Origin: Grimontia kaedaensis
Lineage (GTDB): Bacteria; Pseudomonadota; Gammaproteobacteria; Enterobacterales; Vibrionaceae
Direction of reading: 5' to 3'
Length of the DNA stretch: 64,000 bases
NCBI RefSeq assembly: GCF_023746615.1
Contig: NZ_CP082275.1
Coordinates: forward strand, 620,001-684,000
In this document: in pieces, positions 48,134 to 56,927 of the stretch
Numbering within the stretch: position 1 is the first letter of the stretch
Layout of the letters: every line of letters starts with the position of its first letter
The notes under the pieces: generated by a model
The model's database searches: none
What the model saw: only the letters and a program-made list of their open reading frames with translations
What the model was told of the DNA's origin: nothing
Position numbers and translations under genes: made by a program

Positions 48134-49357
48134 TTAAAGCAAATCACAGGCTTTCTGAATGGCGGCGACGCAGCGTGATATGTCGCCTTCGGTATTGTAA
48201 AGGGCAATAGAAATACGCACACAACCATTGATGCTAAGTGCATCCATCAATGGATGAGCACAGTGATGCCCGGAACGCACCGCAATACCCTGTTGATCCA
48301 GTAAGGTGGCGATATCGGAGTGATGAACGCCATCGATGATGAATGCAACGATACTGGCTCCGTGTTGTAACCCGACGATGCGCAGATCTTCGATATTTTG
48401 GATACCTTCGAGCAGCTGGTTCTGAAGCGCAGCAATATGCGCTTCTGCTCCTTTATGGTCAATGTTGGCCAGCCAGTGAATAGCTTCCCCCAGTGCTATG
48501 GCACCTGCGACATTGGGAGTGCCTGCCTCAAACTTCGCTGGAGACTCCGCATACTGGGTACCGGAAAAGCTCACTTTCTCCACCATTTTCCCCCCGCCAT
48601 GCCACGGTGGCATCGTTTTCAGCAGGGAAGGTCTGCCATACAATACACCGATCCCAGCAGGCGCAAACAGCTTATGACCGGAGAAAACATAGAAGTCGGC
48701 ATTCATAGATGTCACATCAACGTTCTCATGCACCACAGCCTGCGCGCCATCAACCACCACAATTGCACCTGCCATGTGAGCTTTCTCAATGACCGCTTCA
48801 ACGGGATTTCTTGTGCCTGTCACGTTGCTAATATGCGCAATGCACAGCATTCGTGTTCTAGACGTCAGCAAGTTATCCAGTTCAGCAAGCTCCAATTGAC
48901 ACGTCTGTGGGTTAATCGGCCACTTGACTACGTTTGCACCGGTTTGTTCTGCCACTATCTGCCAAGGGACGATATTGGCGTGATGCTCCATTTCAGTCAC
49001 GATGATCTCATCGCCAGGTTGCAGTTTCTGCCGGGCATAGGTCTGTGCAATCAGATTGAGTGCTTCCGTTGCGCCACGTGTCCAGACAATGCCTTCGACT
49101 GGCGCATTCAGGAAATCAGCAACAGTCTGGCGGGCCGCTTCAAAGCGGTTGGTTGCTGATGCGGTCAGTGAGTGAGAACCACGGTGCACATTGGCGTTGG
49201 CCCCGGAATAGTATTGGCTAATACTCTCGATCACCGCCCTTGGTTTTTGAGACGTGGCAGCACTGTCCAGATAAACCAGTGGCTTGCTATGGATATGCTG
49301 ATCCAGCGATGGAAAATCGCGTCGGATGGTATCTACGTCAAAAGGGCGGTTAGTCAT
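48134..49357 (-). CDS. csdA: CsdA, cysteine desulfurase
   Basis: CsdA removes sulfur from cysteine to make alanine and an enzyme persulfide. The 407-residue class V PLP enzyme has EMEHHANIVPWQ, the PLP Lys229 in VFSGHKLFAPAGIG, and the catalytic Cys366 in RSGHHCAHPLM, a short SufS/CsdA-type (group II) loop. The start YLDSAATSQKP is typical. The csdA-csdE pair is intact. SufS is the close alternative, but adjacency to csdE and gcvA favours CsdA. Confidence 0.94.
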   Translation of the reverse strand: MTNRPFDVDTIRRDFPSLDQHIHSKPLVYLDSAATSQKPRAVIESISQYYSGANANVHRGSHSLTASATNRFEAARQTVADFLNAPVEGIVWTRGATEALNLIAQTYARQKLQPGDEIIVTEMEHHANIVPWQIVAEQTGANVVKWPINPQTCQLELAELDNLLTSRTRMLCIAHISNVTGTRNPVEAVIEKAHMAGAIVVVDGAQAVVHENVDVTSMNADFYVFSGHKLFAPAGIGVLYGRPSLLKTMPPWHGGGKMVEKVSFSGTQYAESPAKFEAGTPNVAGAIALGEAIHWLANIDHKGAEAHIAALQNQLLEGIQNIEDLRIVGLQHGASIVAFIIDGVHHSDIATLLDQQGIAVRSGHHCAHPLMDALSINGCVRISIALYNTEGDISRCVAAIQKACDLL

Positions 49358-49470
49358 GGTTTTGATTTCACTTCACTGACTCAGTTATAGAGGCGAATGA
49401 TCGCTTTTTCGTAATATTAACTCAAGAGAAAGTAATGGATGTGAAATGGTTTCAGGACGAAACGAAGGAC

Positions 49471-49688
49471 AAAAAAAAGCACCGAGCAATTTGCTCAGTG
49501 CTACGACAAATTTTTTGATTGATAGGATTCAAAAAATACAGCAAGTATGAAAAGTAGATTTCTCTACCGAATTTCGGCGGTGCCGAAATATGCAAACACA
49601 ACATCGCAACCACAACATTTGTCGTACGTAGGGAACGATAATCCCGTGGTGCGCGCAAACTATAGGTTTTCTCTGGAGCCAGAACAAT
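49471..49688 (-). ncRNA. gcvB: GcvB small RNA
   Basis: GcvB is an Hfq-dependent sRNA that represses many amino-acid and peptide transporter mRNAs. It is transcribed divergently from gcvA, as in E. coli. The minus strand carries AATGTTGTGGTTGCGATG followed by TTGTGTTTGCA (49591-49620), the GU-rich R1 seed of GcvB. It ends with a strong terminator AGCACTGAGCAAATTGCTCG-GTGCT and eight T residues (49471-49502). A -10-like TATAAA is at 49695-49700. The length of about 218 nt suits the family; the 5' end is estimated. Short ORFs here are not genes. Confidence 0.88.
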
Positions 49689-49740
49689 CGACATTTTATA
49701 ATACTGTTCATTAGAAAAACTTATTCACTAAGGACGCACT

Positions 49741-50646
49741 ATGGCTCGACGTCTCCCTCCCCTCAATTCGCTCCGTGTGTTTGAAGCAGCTGCCCGTCAT
49801 CTAAGTTTTACCCGCGCCGCTGAAGAGCTATTTGTGACCCAGGCTGCGGTGAGTCATCAGATAAAAGCACTGGAAGAATTTCTTGGTTTAAAGCTGTTTC
49901 GACGCCGTAATCGCTCGTTACTTTTGACGGAAGAAGGTCAAAGCTATTTTCTTGATATTAAAGATATATTTACTTCTTTGGCTGATGCCACAGACAGAGT
50001 GCTGGAACGTAGTGCGAAAGGAGCGCTGACTATCAGTCTGCCGCCAAGTTTTGCGATTCAGTGGCTGGTGCCTCGCTTGGCGGACTTTAACCAGCAACAT
50101 CCAGAGATTGATGTGCGCATTAAAGCTGTAGACATGGAAGATGGCTCACTGACAGACGATGTCGACGTAGCCATTTACTATGGAAGAGGGAATTGGCCTG
50201 GACTGCGCTGTGATGAACTTTATCCGGAGTTTCTGCTGCCAGTATGTAGTCCAGCATTACTCAATGGGCCTAAGCCACTCCATAGTCTCGAAGATTTGAA
50301 GCATCACACTTTACTTCATGACAGAACAAGAAAGGACTGGAAGACTTACGCTAAGTACTATCAGATTAGTGACATTAATCTAAATTATGGCCCGATTTTT
50401 AGTCACTCCACCATGGTGCTTCAGGCAGCCGCACTGGGGCAAGGCATCGCATTGAGTAACAATGTACTTGCACAACCAGAGTTGGAATCTGGCAGACTGG
50501 TCTGTCCGTTTGAGCATTTCTTGATGAGTAAGAATGCGTTTTATCTCGTTAGCCAACAGAAAGATGCGGATTCAGGCCGTATCGCTGTATTTAGGGAATG
50601 GGTATTAGCGAAAGCTGCTGCCGAACAGGAGAGTATTTCTGCATGA
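49741..50646 (+). CDS. gcvA: GcvA, glycine cleavage system LysR regulator
   Basis: GcvA activates gcvTHP and gcvB in glycine and represses the former in purine. The 301-residue protein starts MARRLPPLNSLRVFEAAARHLSFTRAAEELFVTQAAVSHQIKALEEFLGLKLFRRRNR, nearly the enterobacterial GcvA sequence, followed by the effector domain (ALTISLPPSFAIQWLVPRL). It is divergent from gcvB and translationally coupled (ATGA) to the next gene. Confidence 0.96.
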   Translation: MARRLPPLNSLRVFEAAARHLSFTRAAEELFVTQAAVSHQIKALEEFLGLKLFRRRNRSLLLTEEGQSYFLDIKDIFTSLADATDRVLERSAKGALTISLPPSFAIQWLVPRLADFNQQHPEIDVRIKAVDMEDGSLTDDVDVAIYYGRGNWPGLRCDELYPEFLLPVCSPALLNGPKPLHSLEDLKHHTLLHDRTRKDWKTYAKYYQISDINLNYGPIFSHSTMVLQAAALGQGIALSNNVLAQPELESGRLVCPFEHFLMSKNAFYLVSQQKDADSGRIAVFREWVLAKAAAEQESISA

Positions 50647-51275
50647 GTGAATTTTCAGAACAGCGTGTGTTGATTGATGGCCCAGTATCTACCGAACATA
50701 CTTTTATTTTTGCCCATGGTGCCGGAGCTGGCATGGAGCATGATTTCATGGCGGAAGTGGCAGGGATGATTGCTGAGCACGGCATTCGTGTTGTGCGTTT
50801 CAATTTCCCTTATATGATTAAACGCGCTGAAGATGGCAAGAAACGCCCTCCAGATCGCGCGCCTAAACTGCTGGAGGCGTTTAAAGAAGTGATTGCCGAA
50901 TATGGTACTGAGAAGACGGTCATTGGCGGAAAGTCCATGGGAGGGCGAATGGCAAGTCACCTCGCTGATGTTCAAGGGCTTAAAGGTATAACTTGTTTAG
51001 GTTTCCCTTTTCACCCGCCAGGTAAACCAGAAAAAGACAAGGGTGAACACCTTGGAAAGTTGCCACTTTCCACGCTGATTTTGCAGGGGGAACGAGATAC
51101 CTTTGGTAACCGTGCTGAGCTGGAAAGCTACCCATTATCAGATAAGGTCACTCTCACGTTCATTCCTGATGGGGACCACAGCTTCAAACCGCGAAAAGCA
51201 TCGGGCCACACCGAAATCGGTAACCGTCAAATGGCAGCTGATCACATCGCGGCGTTTATCAAAGAGGTGTGCTAA
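50643..51275 (+). CDS. Alpha/beta hydrolase (Tex30/KANL3-like)
   Basis: A 210-residue cytoplasmic alpha/beta hydrolase. ATG 50643 overlaps the gcvA stop. The fold is visible: oxyanion-region FAHGAGAGMEHDFM, nucleophile elbow GGKSMGGRMAS (Ser98), LILQGERDTFG with the acid, and PDGDHSFKPRK with the catalytic His. This small compact type (dienelactone-hydrolase-like, KAT8-associated KANL3/Tex30 group) is common in gammaproteobacteria; the substrate is unknown. Overlaps with both neighbours place it in a gcvA operon. Confidence 0.85.
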   Translation: MSEFSEQRVLIDGPVSTEHTFIFAHGAGAGMEHDFMAEVAGMIAEHGIRVVRFNFPYMIKRAEDGKKRPPDRAPKLLEAFKEVIAEYGTEKTVIGGKSMGGRMASHLADVQGLKGITCLGFPFHPPGKPEKDKGEHLGKLPLSTLILQGERDTFGNRAELESYPLSDKVTLTFIPDGDHSFKPRKASGHTEIGNRQMAADHIAAFIKEVC

Positions 51276-51649
51276 TGAATGGTCGGCATTATGCCTCACT
51301 TGGTTGCGTGTTTGCTGGTATTGCAGTTGCGCTTGGCGCGTTTGCTGCCCATGCCTTAAAAGCGCAGCTTCCTGCTTATGAGCTCTCTATTATCGAGAAG
51401 GGTGTTCAGTATCAGTTCTGGCATGCACTGGCATTGCTCGCTCTCGGGCTTTGGTATCGAACTCAGCCACAGCGTCTGCTCTCCATTGCGTGTGGGTTTA
51501 TTGTGGTAGGCATTCTCTGCTTTAGTGGTAGTTTGTATGGCTTGGCGCTGACAGATTGGCGATGGCTTTGGCCTGTTACTCCGCTGGGAGGGACTTTCTT
51601 TTTGGTTGGTTGGTTACTCGCGGCAGTCTCTCTCTGGCGCAAAGCTTGA
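51275..51649 (+). CDS. ygdD: DUF423 membrane protein (YgdD)
   Basis: A 124-residue inner-membrane protein with four hydrophobic segments. ATG 51275 overlaps the preceding stop codon (TAATG). DUF423 features are FAGIAVALGAFAAHALK near the start, EKGVQYQFWHALALLALG in the middle and SGSLYGLAL...PLGGTFFLVGWLLAA at the end. Its function is unknown, but it sits next to gcvA and rlmM in E. coli too. Confidence 0.92.
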   Translation: MNGRHYASLGCVFAGIAVALGAFAAHALKAQLPAYELSIIEKGVQYQFWHALALLALGLWYRTQPQRLLSIACGFIVVGILCFSGSLYGLALTDWRWLWPVTPLGGTFFLVGWLLAAVSLWRKA

Positions 51650-51706
51650 GTTCAGCACCTTGCTTCATCATAATGTCGCGTCATTTTTATAGGTAGCAGG
51701 CCCGAG

Positions 51707-52774
51707 ATGAACCAGATTTTATTGTATTGCCGCCAGGGCTTTGAAAAAGAGTGTGCGGGTGAGATTCAGGACAAAGCGACAGGAGTCGAAGTGTACGGTT
51801 TCCCACGTGTGGAAAAGAACACTGGCTACGTGCTGTTTGAGTGTTACCAGCAAGGCGATGCAGAAAAACTGCTTCAGAAGTTGCCGCTGACCTCATTGAT
51901 CTTTGCGCGTCAGATGATTGCTGTAGTGGATACACTGAATGATTTGGATCCAGGTGACCGTATTTCACCGATTCTGGCGCTTGGCGGTGAACTGCCAAAA
52001 TGTGGCGATATCCGCGTGGAAACGCCAGATACTGCACAAGCAAAAGAGTTGCTGAAATTCTGCCGAAAATTCACTGTGCCATTGCGTCAGGCGTTGCGTA
52101 AACGCGGCGTATTGCTGGCAAAAGACAACCCGAAAAAGCCGGTGCTGCACGTGTGTTTTACTGCGCCGGGCTGTTGTTTCGTGGGATACTCACTGTCGAA
52201 CAACAATTCGCCTCATTATATGGGTATTCATCGCCTGAAGTTCCCAGCGGATGCTCCAAGCCGTTCGACACTGAAGCTTGAAGAAGCCTTCCATGCGTTT
52301 ATTCCTCGAGATGAGTGGGATGAACGATTAGCACCGGGAATGTGGGCGGTTGATCTTGGCGCTTGTCCGGGGGGGTGGACGTATCAACTGGTGAAGCGCT
52401 CTATGTTCGTTCACGCGGTTGATAACGGTGCGATGGCGGAAAGCCTGATGGAAACCGGTCAGGTGAAATACCATGCTGCCGACGGTTTTAAGTTTGAGCC
52501 TCCACGTAAAAACGTGACTTGGTTAGTGTGTGACATGATTGAAAAGCCTTACCGTGTTGCACAACTGATGGGCGAGTGGTTGATTGAGGGCTGGGCGAAA
52601 GAAACCATCTTTAACCTGAAGTTACCAATGAATCGCCGTTTTGAGCAGGTGAAAGAAGATCTACAGAACCTAAAAAAGTTCCTGATTGAAAACGGGCTAA
52701 AATTCGAGATGCAGGCAAAGCATCTTTATCACGACCGGGAAGAAATTACCGTACATATTCGGGTACTGAAATAG
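51707..52774 (+). CDS. rlmM: RlmM, 23S rRNA 2'-O-ribose methyltransferase (C2498)
   Basis: RlmM methylates the ribose of C2498 in 23S rRNA. The 355-residue product has an N-terminal THUMP-like RNA-binding domain starting MNQILLYCRQGFEKECAGEIQ, and a C-terminal Rossmann methyltransferase with SAM motif AVDLGACPGGWTYQL and the K-D-K-E-type catalytic set. AGCAGG precedes the ATG. It ends at a strong terminator shared with xni. Confidence 0.96.
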   Translation: MNQILLYCRQGFEKECAGEIQDKATGVEVYGFPRVEKNTGYVLFECYQQGDAEKLLQKLPLTSLIFARQMIAVVDTLNDLDPGDRISPILALGGELPKCGDIRVETPDTAQAKELLKFCRKFTVPLRQALRKRGVLLAKDNPKKPVLHVCFTAPGCCFVGYSLSNNNSPHYMGIHRLKFPADAPSRSTLKLEEAFHAFIPRDEWDERLAPGMWAVDLGACPGGWTYQLVKRSMFVHAVDNGAMAESLMETGQVKYHAADGFKFEPPRKNVTWLVCDMIEKPYRVAQLMGEWLIEGWAKETIFNLKLPMNRRFEQVKEDLQNLKKFLIENGLKFEMQAKHLYHDREEITVHIRVLK

Positions 52775-52775
52775 C

Positions 52776-52803
52776 AAAAAGGCAGCCAATTGGCTGCTTT
52801 TTT
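52776..52803. terminator. Terminator between rlmM and xni
   Basis: AAAAAGGCAGCCAATTGGCTGCTTTTTT, a symmetrical stem with A- and T-runs. Confidence 0.92.
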
Positions 52804-52824
52804 CATCCTTGGGTTCTATAAGAA

Positions 52825-53595
52825 TTAGAGTGCGTTGTAGCGGATATCCTGAAGGTTAAAACCCAAAGTAATGTCCGTTTTTAGTGTTGCTACCTGCTTG
52901 CAACGAAGTGCCAGTTCCTCTGTGCCTTCCAGCTTTTTCTGCCATTTAGGCTCAACATCTTCTGCTGCATATAGCTGCTCCAAAGTATCGTAACGTTGCA
53001 GTAGGGTCGACGCCGTTTTCGGGCCAATACCCGGCACGCCTGATACGCTGCTTGAACTAATACCTGTCAGCCCCCAATAATCAGTTAGTTGTTGAGGTTG
53101 AACGGCAAATTCTTTTTCAATAAACGGACTGTCGAGCCAGCGCTGCTGGAAATAATCGCGTATGCGCAGCGTTGGTTGTAGTAACTGGCAATAGCCTTTG
53201 TCGGTGGAAACGATCGTGACCTGACCATCTCGGCTGGCTACTTTGATCGCGAGAGTGGCAATCATATCGTCGGCTTCGTCGCCGGACGAAAGCAGCGAAT
53301 CAATGCCCATATCCCAAAGCGCATCCTGAATTTTATCTAGTCCAGCTTGCAGGGCCTCAGGCATGGGTTTGCGACCCTGTTTATACTCCGGAATCAGTTC
53401 TGCGCGCCAGCCTCTGTCCTGCTCAGTATGATCGAACACAGCGACAATGTGGGTGGGCTCTGAAGAGCGGATAATCTTGGTCAATGCACGGGTGCAGACT
53501 TGAATCGTCGAGGCGATATCTTCCGGATCTGGCTGCGCAGCGTGCACCCGGCGGATGAGGTTCATGGCATCAATGATGACAAGGTGAATTGACAT
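52825..53595 (-). CDS. xni: Xni (ExoIX), flap endonuclease-like protein
   Basis: Xni is a FEN-family nuclease homologous to the 5'-nuclease domain of DNA polymerase I. The 256-residue product has HLVIIDAMNLIRRVH, IVAVFDHTEQDRGWRAELIPEYKQGRK, SSGDEADDMIATLA, STDKGYCQLL and the helix-hairpin-helix GVPGIGPKTASTLL. As in other Xni proteins, some of the metal-binding Asp residues of the first site are reduced. It is the last gene of a minus-strand series. Confidence 0.94.
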   Translation of the reverse strand: MSIHLVIIDAMNLIRRVHAAQPDPEDIASTIQVCTRALTKIIRSSEPTHIVAVFDHTEQDRGWRAELIPEYKQGRKPMPEALQAGLDKIQDALWDMGIDSLLSSGDEADDMIATLAIKVASRDGQVTIVSTDKGYCQLLQPTLRIRDYFQQRWLDSPFIEKEFAVQPQQLTDYWGLTGISSSSVSGVPGIGPKTASTLLQRYDTLEQLYAAEDVEPKWQKKLEGTEELALRCKQVATLKTDITLGFNLQDIRYNAL

Positions 53596-53607
53596 GGATT
53601 ACCCAAA

Positions 53608-53631
53608 TAAAAATGGCCCGTTGGGGCCATT
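53608..53631 (-). terminator. ppnN terminator
   Basis: On the minus strand AATGGCCC-caac-GGGCCATTTTTATTT, between ppnN and xni. Confidence 0.82.
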
Positions 53632-53658
53632 CTAATTGCTTGAGAGATAAATGAAAGC

Positions 53659-55029
53659 CTATCGCCCATCAGAGCCCTGAACGATCTCGTAACAGGGAAT
53701 ATATTCTGAGCCAGGCAGCTTCATGCGCTGCTGTTCCACAAACCCGCGAAGGAGTTTGTCCATCTTCTTCATCAGCACAGCATCGCCATTGATCTTGAAT
53801 GGGCCATTACGCTCAATTTCCCTGATACCTTCCTCTTTTACGTTACCAGCAACAATGCCCGAGAAAGCTTGGCGAAGTGCGGAAGCCAGAAGCTCCGGAC
53901 GCTGATTCATGTGCAGGTCGAGGTTTGCCATGTTTTCATGGGTTGGTTCGAACGGCAGTTGGAATTCAGGTGCAATCTTCAGTGACCAGTTAAATGAATA
54001 GGCATCACCCGTTGACTGGCGGTGCTCTTTCACTGCAGGCATGCCTTGTTTGATAATACGCGCTGCTTTTGCCGGATCGCCAATCACAACCTCATAGTAT
54101 TTCGTGGCTTCTTCGCCAATCACATCACGGATAAAATCATCAATGACGCGGAAATAATTTTCACTCTCTTTCGGGCCAGTCAGTACCACAGGCATGGGTT
54201 GGTTGGCATTATCTGGGTGCATCAAGATACCTAACAAATAAAGCAGTTCTTCTGCAGTACCCGCGCCCCCCGGGAAGATAATGATGCCGTGGCCGACACG
54301 CACAAAGGCTTCCAGACGTTTTTCAATATCAGGGAGAATGACTAGCTCATTTACAATCGGGTTTGGCGGCTCAGCGGCGATGATCGATGGCTCTGTCAGA
54401 CCAAGGAATCGGCTGCCAGTCACGCGTTGTTTCGCATGACCAATCGCAGCACCTTTCATAGGGCCTTCCATCGCACCCGGTCCACAACCGGTACAGATAT
54501 TGAGTTCGCGCAGACCAAGCTCATGGCCAACTTCGCGAGTGTACTGGTATTCGGTCGCATTTATGGAGTGACCGCCCCAACAGACCACCAGATTTGGGTC
54601 TTTGCCGGGTACCAAGGTTTTTGCATTTCGCAGGATATCAAATATCAGGTTTGTTACGTGGCTGGAGTTAGTCAGGTTAAAGACTTTGGCGTGTTCCAGC
54701 TGCACATTGACGTGAATGATATCGCGCAGCACAGAGAACATATGCTCCTGAATACCTCGGATGATACGGCCGTCGACAAATGCGTGTTCAGGTGGGTTTA
54801 TCAACTCGAGTTTTACACCACGCTCACGGCGCATGACACGGATGTCGAACGATTTATATTTTTCCAGCAACTCTTTAGAGCTGTCAGTGTGGCTGCCAGA
54901 GTTCAGTACCGCCAACGAACAGTTGCGGTATAAACGATAGAGGTCGCTTTTAGCAGTATCTTTCAGTCTGTCTACTTCAAGCTGGGAAAGAAGATCCATT
55001 GCCCCGACTGGGCTGATGTGAGTGATCAT
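53659..55029 (-). CDS. ppnN: PpnN (YgdH), nucleotide 5'-monophosphate nucleosidase
   Basis: PpnN hydrolyses nucleotides to base and ribose 5-phosphate; in E. coli it is stimulated by (p)ppGpp. ATG 55029 (MITHISPVGAMDLLSQLEV) has AGGAGGT close upstream and matches E. coli YgdH at its start; this gives 456 residues. The LOG-like catalytic motifs are GCGPGAMEGPMKGAAIGHAKQR and IIFPGGAGTAEELLYLLGI. An N-terminal region (about 1-120) and C-terminal region (about 350-456) flank the Rossmann core. Confidence 0.95.
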   Translation of the reverse strand: MITHISPVGAMDLLSQLEVDRLKDTAKSDLYRLYRNCSLAVLNSGSHTDSSKELLEKYKSFDIRVMRRERGVKLELINPPEHAFVDGRIIRGIQEHMFSVLRDIIHVNVQLEHAKVFNLTNSSHVTNLIFDILRNAKTLVPGKDPNLVVCWGGHSINATEYQYTREVGHELGLRELNICTGCGPGAMEGPMKGAAIGHAKQRVTGSRFLGLTEPSIIAAEPPNPIVNELVILPDIEKRLEAFVRVGHGIIIFPGGAGTAEELLYLLGILMHPDNANQPMPVVLTGPKESENYFRVIDDFIRDVIGEEATKYYEVVIGDPAKAARIIKQGMPAVKEHRQSTGDAYSFNWSLKIAPEFQLPFEPTHENMANLDLHMNQRPELLASALRQAFSGIVAGNVKEEGIREIERNGPFKINGDAVLMKKMDKLLRGFVEQQRMKLPGSEYIPCYEIVQGSDGR

Positions 55030-55239
55030 AATCACCTCCTGTGTAGAGAAAGCACACTGTATTAGAGGGAGGGTGTAGGTGACACCATTTCGTTTTTATC
55101 AGAATTTATTTTCAATGGTTTAAAAATCAGTGTGTTATTTAACCATACACACAGAAAAGCAGTTTAGCCAGCTCAGGTATTAAAAAAGAAAAACGCCGTA
55201 GGGTAAGAAAATAGGTAGGTGTTTGATAGCAGTGGGCGA

Positions 55240-56796
55240 TTAAGCCCAAACAAGCTTGTTGCGGCCGTTGTGCTTAGCGTTGTAGAGGGCATTGTCTGCG
55301 CGTTCAAGAACTTCAACTGTGTTGTCGTTGTCTTTAAACAGACTCGCACCGATAGAGACCGTAATGGTCAATCGGGTGTTTTTAAACTTGAACGGTAAAC
55401 GTGAAACCGTATCGCGCACATTATTCAAAAGTACTTTGCGAGTTTCTTCATCTGCGTCTGGCAGCAGTATTACGAACTCTTCACCACCGAAGCGGGCGAT
55501 AAAATCAGTATCGCGCAGACATTGGTGGATAGTGCGGGCAACGACCTTCAAGACTTTGTCACCCACCAAATGACCATACTGATCGTTTACGCTCTTGAAG
55601 TGGTCGATATCGATCATCGCGAGACAAAAAGGAGTTTGGTAGCGAATCCAACACCGGTACTCATGCTCTAGACGATCATCAAGGGCGGCGCGGTTGTATA
55701 CCTTCGTGAGTGGATCAAGAAGCAGTTTACGTTCCTGATCGCCAAGACGACGACGATAATCCATTGTCTGTTGGTACAGCGCTTCGAGCTTCTGCTCGTT
55801 ATGCTGCAGCTGTTCCATTAACTGTTGCTCACGTTCTTCCAACTCACGGTTGCGGGCTACCAGAGAGGCGAGATTGACTGCGACCTGAGACAGGTTAGGA
55901 CGTAATTCTTCCAGTGATTCCGCATCCCTAAGATGGATGTTGATCGAATCGACTGATGCCGCTAATTCTTCATTCAATGAGCTGCGTTGAGTAGCAATGG
56001 CCTGAGAGCTGTCGATAGAGCGGCCATTATGGCGCTGAAGAATCGACAAATCTTCATTGAGCTGAGAAAGGAATGCTTGCGATGCTTTACGTTCATTGCG
56101 CGTGCCATCAAGAATCAACTGGACAGATTCTAGGGTCAGTTCAAGAAGAGTTTGCGCATCCGGTGATAGCAACAAACGGCTTCGAATATCCAAGAGGCGG
56201 TCACCAACTTCTCCATCAAAGTCGAGTTCGGTGATTAGGTGTTGGAGTTCACTACAAAGCTGGTTAATACGATCGATATTGAGGAGATCGCGAGCACTGA
56301 GGCCGTTAGATGGCAGAGAAAGTAGTTTAAGGGCGCGCTCATAAAGCTGAAGCAGTGCAACGATTTTCTCTGTACTGCCTTTCTGTTCTGCGGCTGGGCT
56401 GGTTAACAGGGTTCGTAGGTCGCGTTTTAACTGCGCAGGCAAGCCGGGAAGACATTTGAGCGTTTCCCCGCTTTGCTGGAATTGGCATTCCAGTGAGTCT
56501 TTGGCACGTTCCGTTGCCTGATTGTGTCTGTTAACCATTCTCTCTACCAATGCGAGCTGCGGTATCAATCTACTGACATCTTCCTGAGAGTCAAGCTCGC
56601 GTCGGATTTGTGAGAGACGCTCGTTGAGAACCTTATCATCATGGACTTGTGAGGCGGCTATCAATCGTGAGATGAGACGTTTCAGGATCGTGGCTTCGCG
56701 CCGCGATTTAAGAGCTAAATCACGGAAAACCAGCTGAGAATGCTGCAACTTTTCTTTAAATAGGATGACATCATCATCTGACGAGAAGTTGGACAT
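55240..56796 (-). CDS. GGDEF diguanylate cyclase with coiled-coil N-terminus
   Basis: A 518-residue diguanylate cyclase that makes cyclic di-GMP. The active site GGEEF is at residues 437-441, and an RxxD inhibitory site (RDTD, 428-431) lies exactly five residues before it. Other GGDEF landmarks are DPLTKVYNRAALDDRL and DIDHFKSVNDQYGHLVGDKVL. The first 340 residues are soluble, helical and coiled-coil-rich, with no membrane segment or known sensor. It lies 131 bp downstream of a TPR protein with a degenerate GGDEF-like domain. Confidence 0.93.
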   Translation of the reverse strand: MSNFSSDDDVILFKEKLQHSQLVFRDLALKSRREATILKRLISRLIAASQVHDDKVLNERLSQIRRELDSQEDVSRLIPQLALVERMVNRHNQATERAKDSLECQFQQSGETLKCLPGLPAQLKRDLRTLLTSPAAEQKGSTEKIVALLQLYERALKLLSLPSNGLSARDLLNIDRINQLCSELQHLITELDFDGEVGDRLLDIRSRLLLSPDAQTLLELTLESVQLILDGTRNERKASQAFLSQLNEDLSILQRHNGRSIDSSQAIATQRSSLNEELAASVDSINIHLRDAESLEELRPNLSQVAVNLASLVARNRELEEREQQLMEQLQHNEQKLEALYQQTMDYRRRLGDQERKLLLDPLTKVYNRAALDDRLEHEYRCWIRYQTPFCLAMIDIDHFKSVNDQYGHLVGDKVLKVVARTIHQCLRDTDFIARFGGEEFVILLPDADEETRKVLLNNVRDTVSRLPFKFKNTRLTITVSIGASLFKDNDNTVEVLERADNALYNAKHNGRNKLVWA

Positions 56797-56927
56797 AAAA
56801 CGCGACTACATCTCCAATCTCCAATGCAGCGCAATAAAAGTCTGCAATTGAAGCTGTTATTTCACTATTGCACGTGTGCAACGCTTAGCTATAACGGTTT
56901 ATTACTTGGGCTATCAATAGATTGGCG

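Noticed and set aside
48398..49159. 253-residue plus-strand frame opposite csdA
   Set aside because: Antisense shadow of csdA with atypical His/Cys-rich composition.
49452..49711. Two short minus-strand reading frames upstream of gcvA
   Set aside because: The region is explained by the gcvB sRNA, and the frames run through its seed and terminator.
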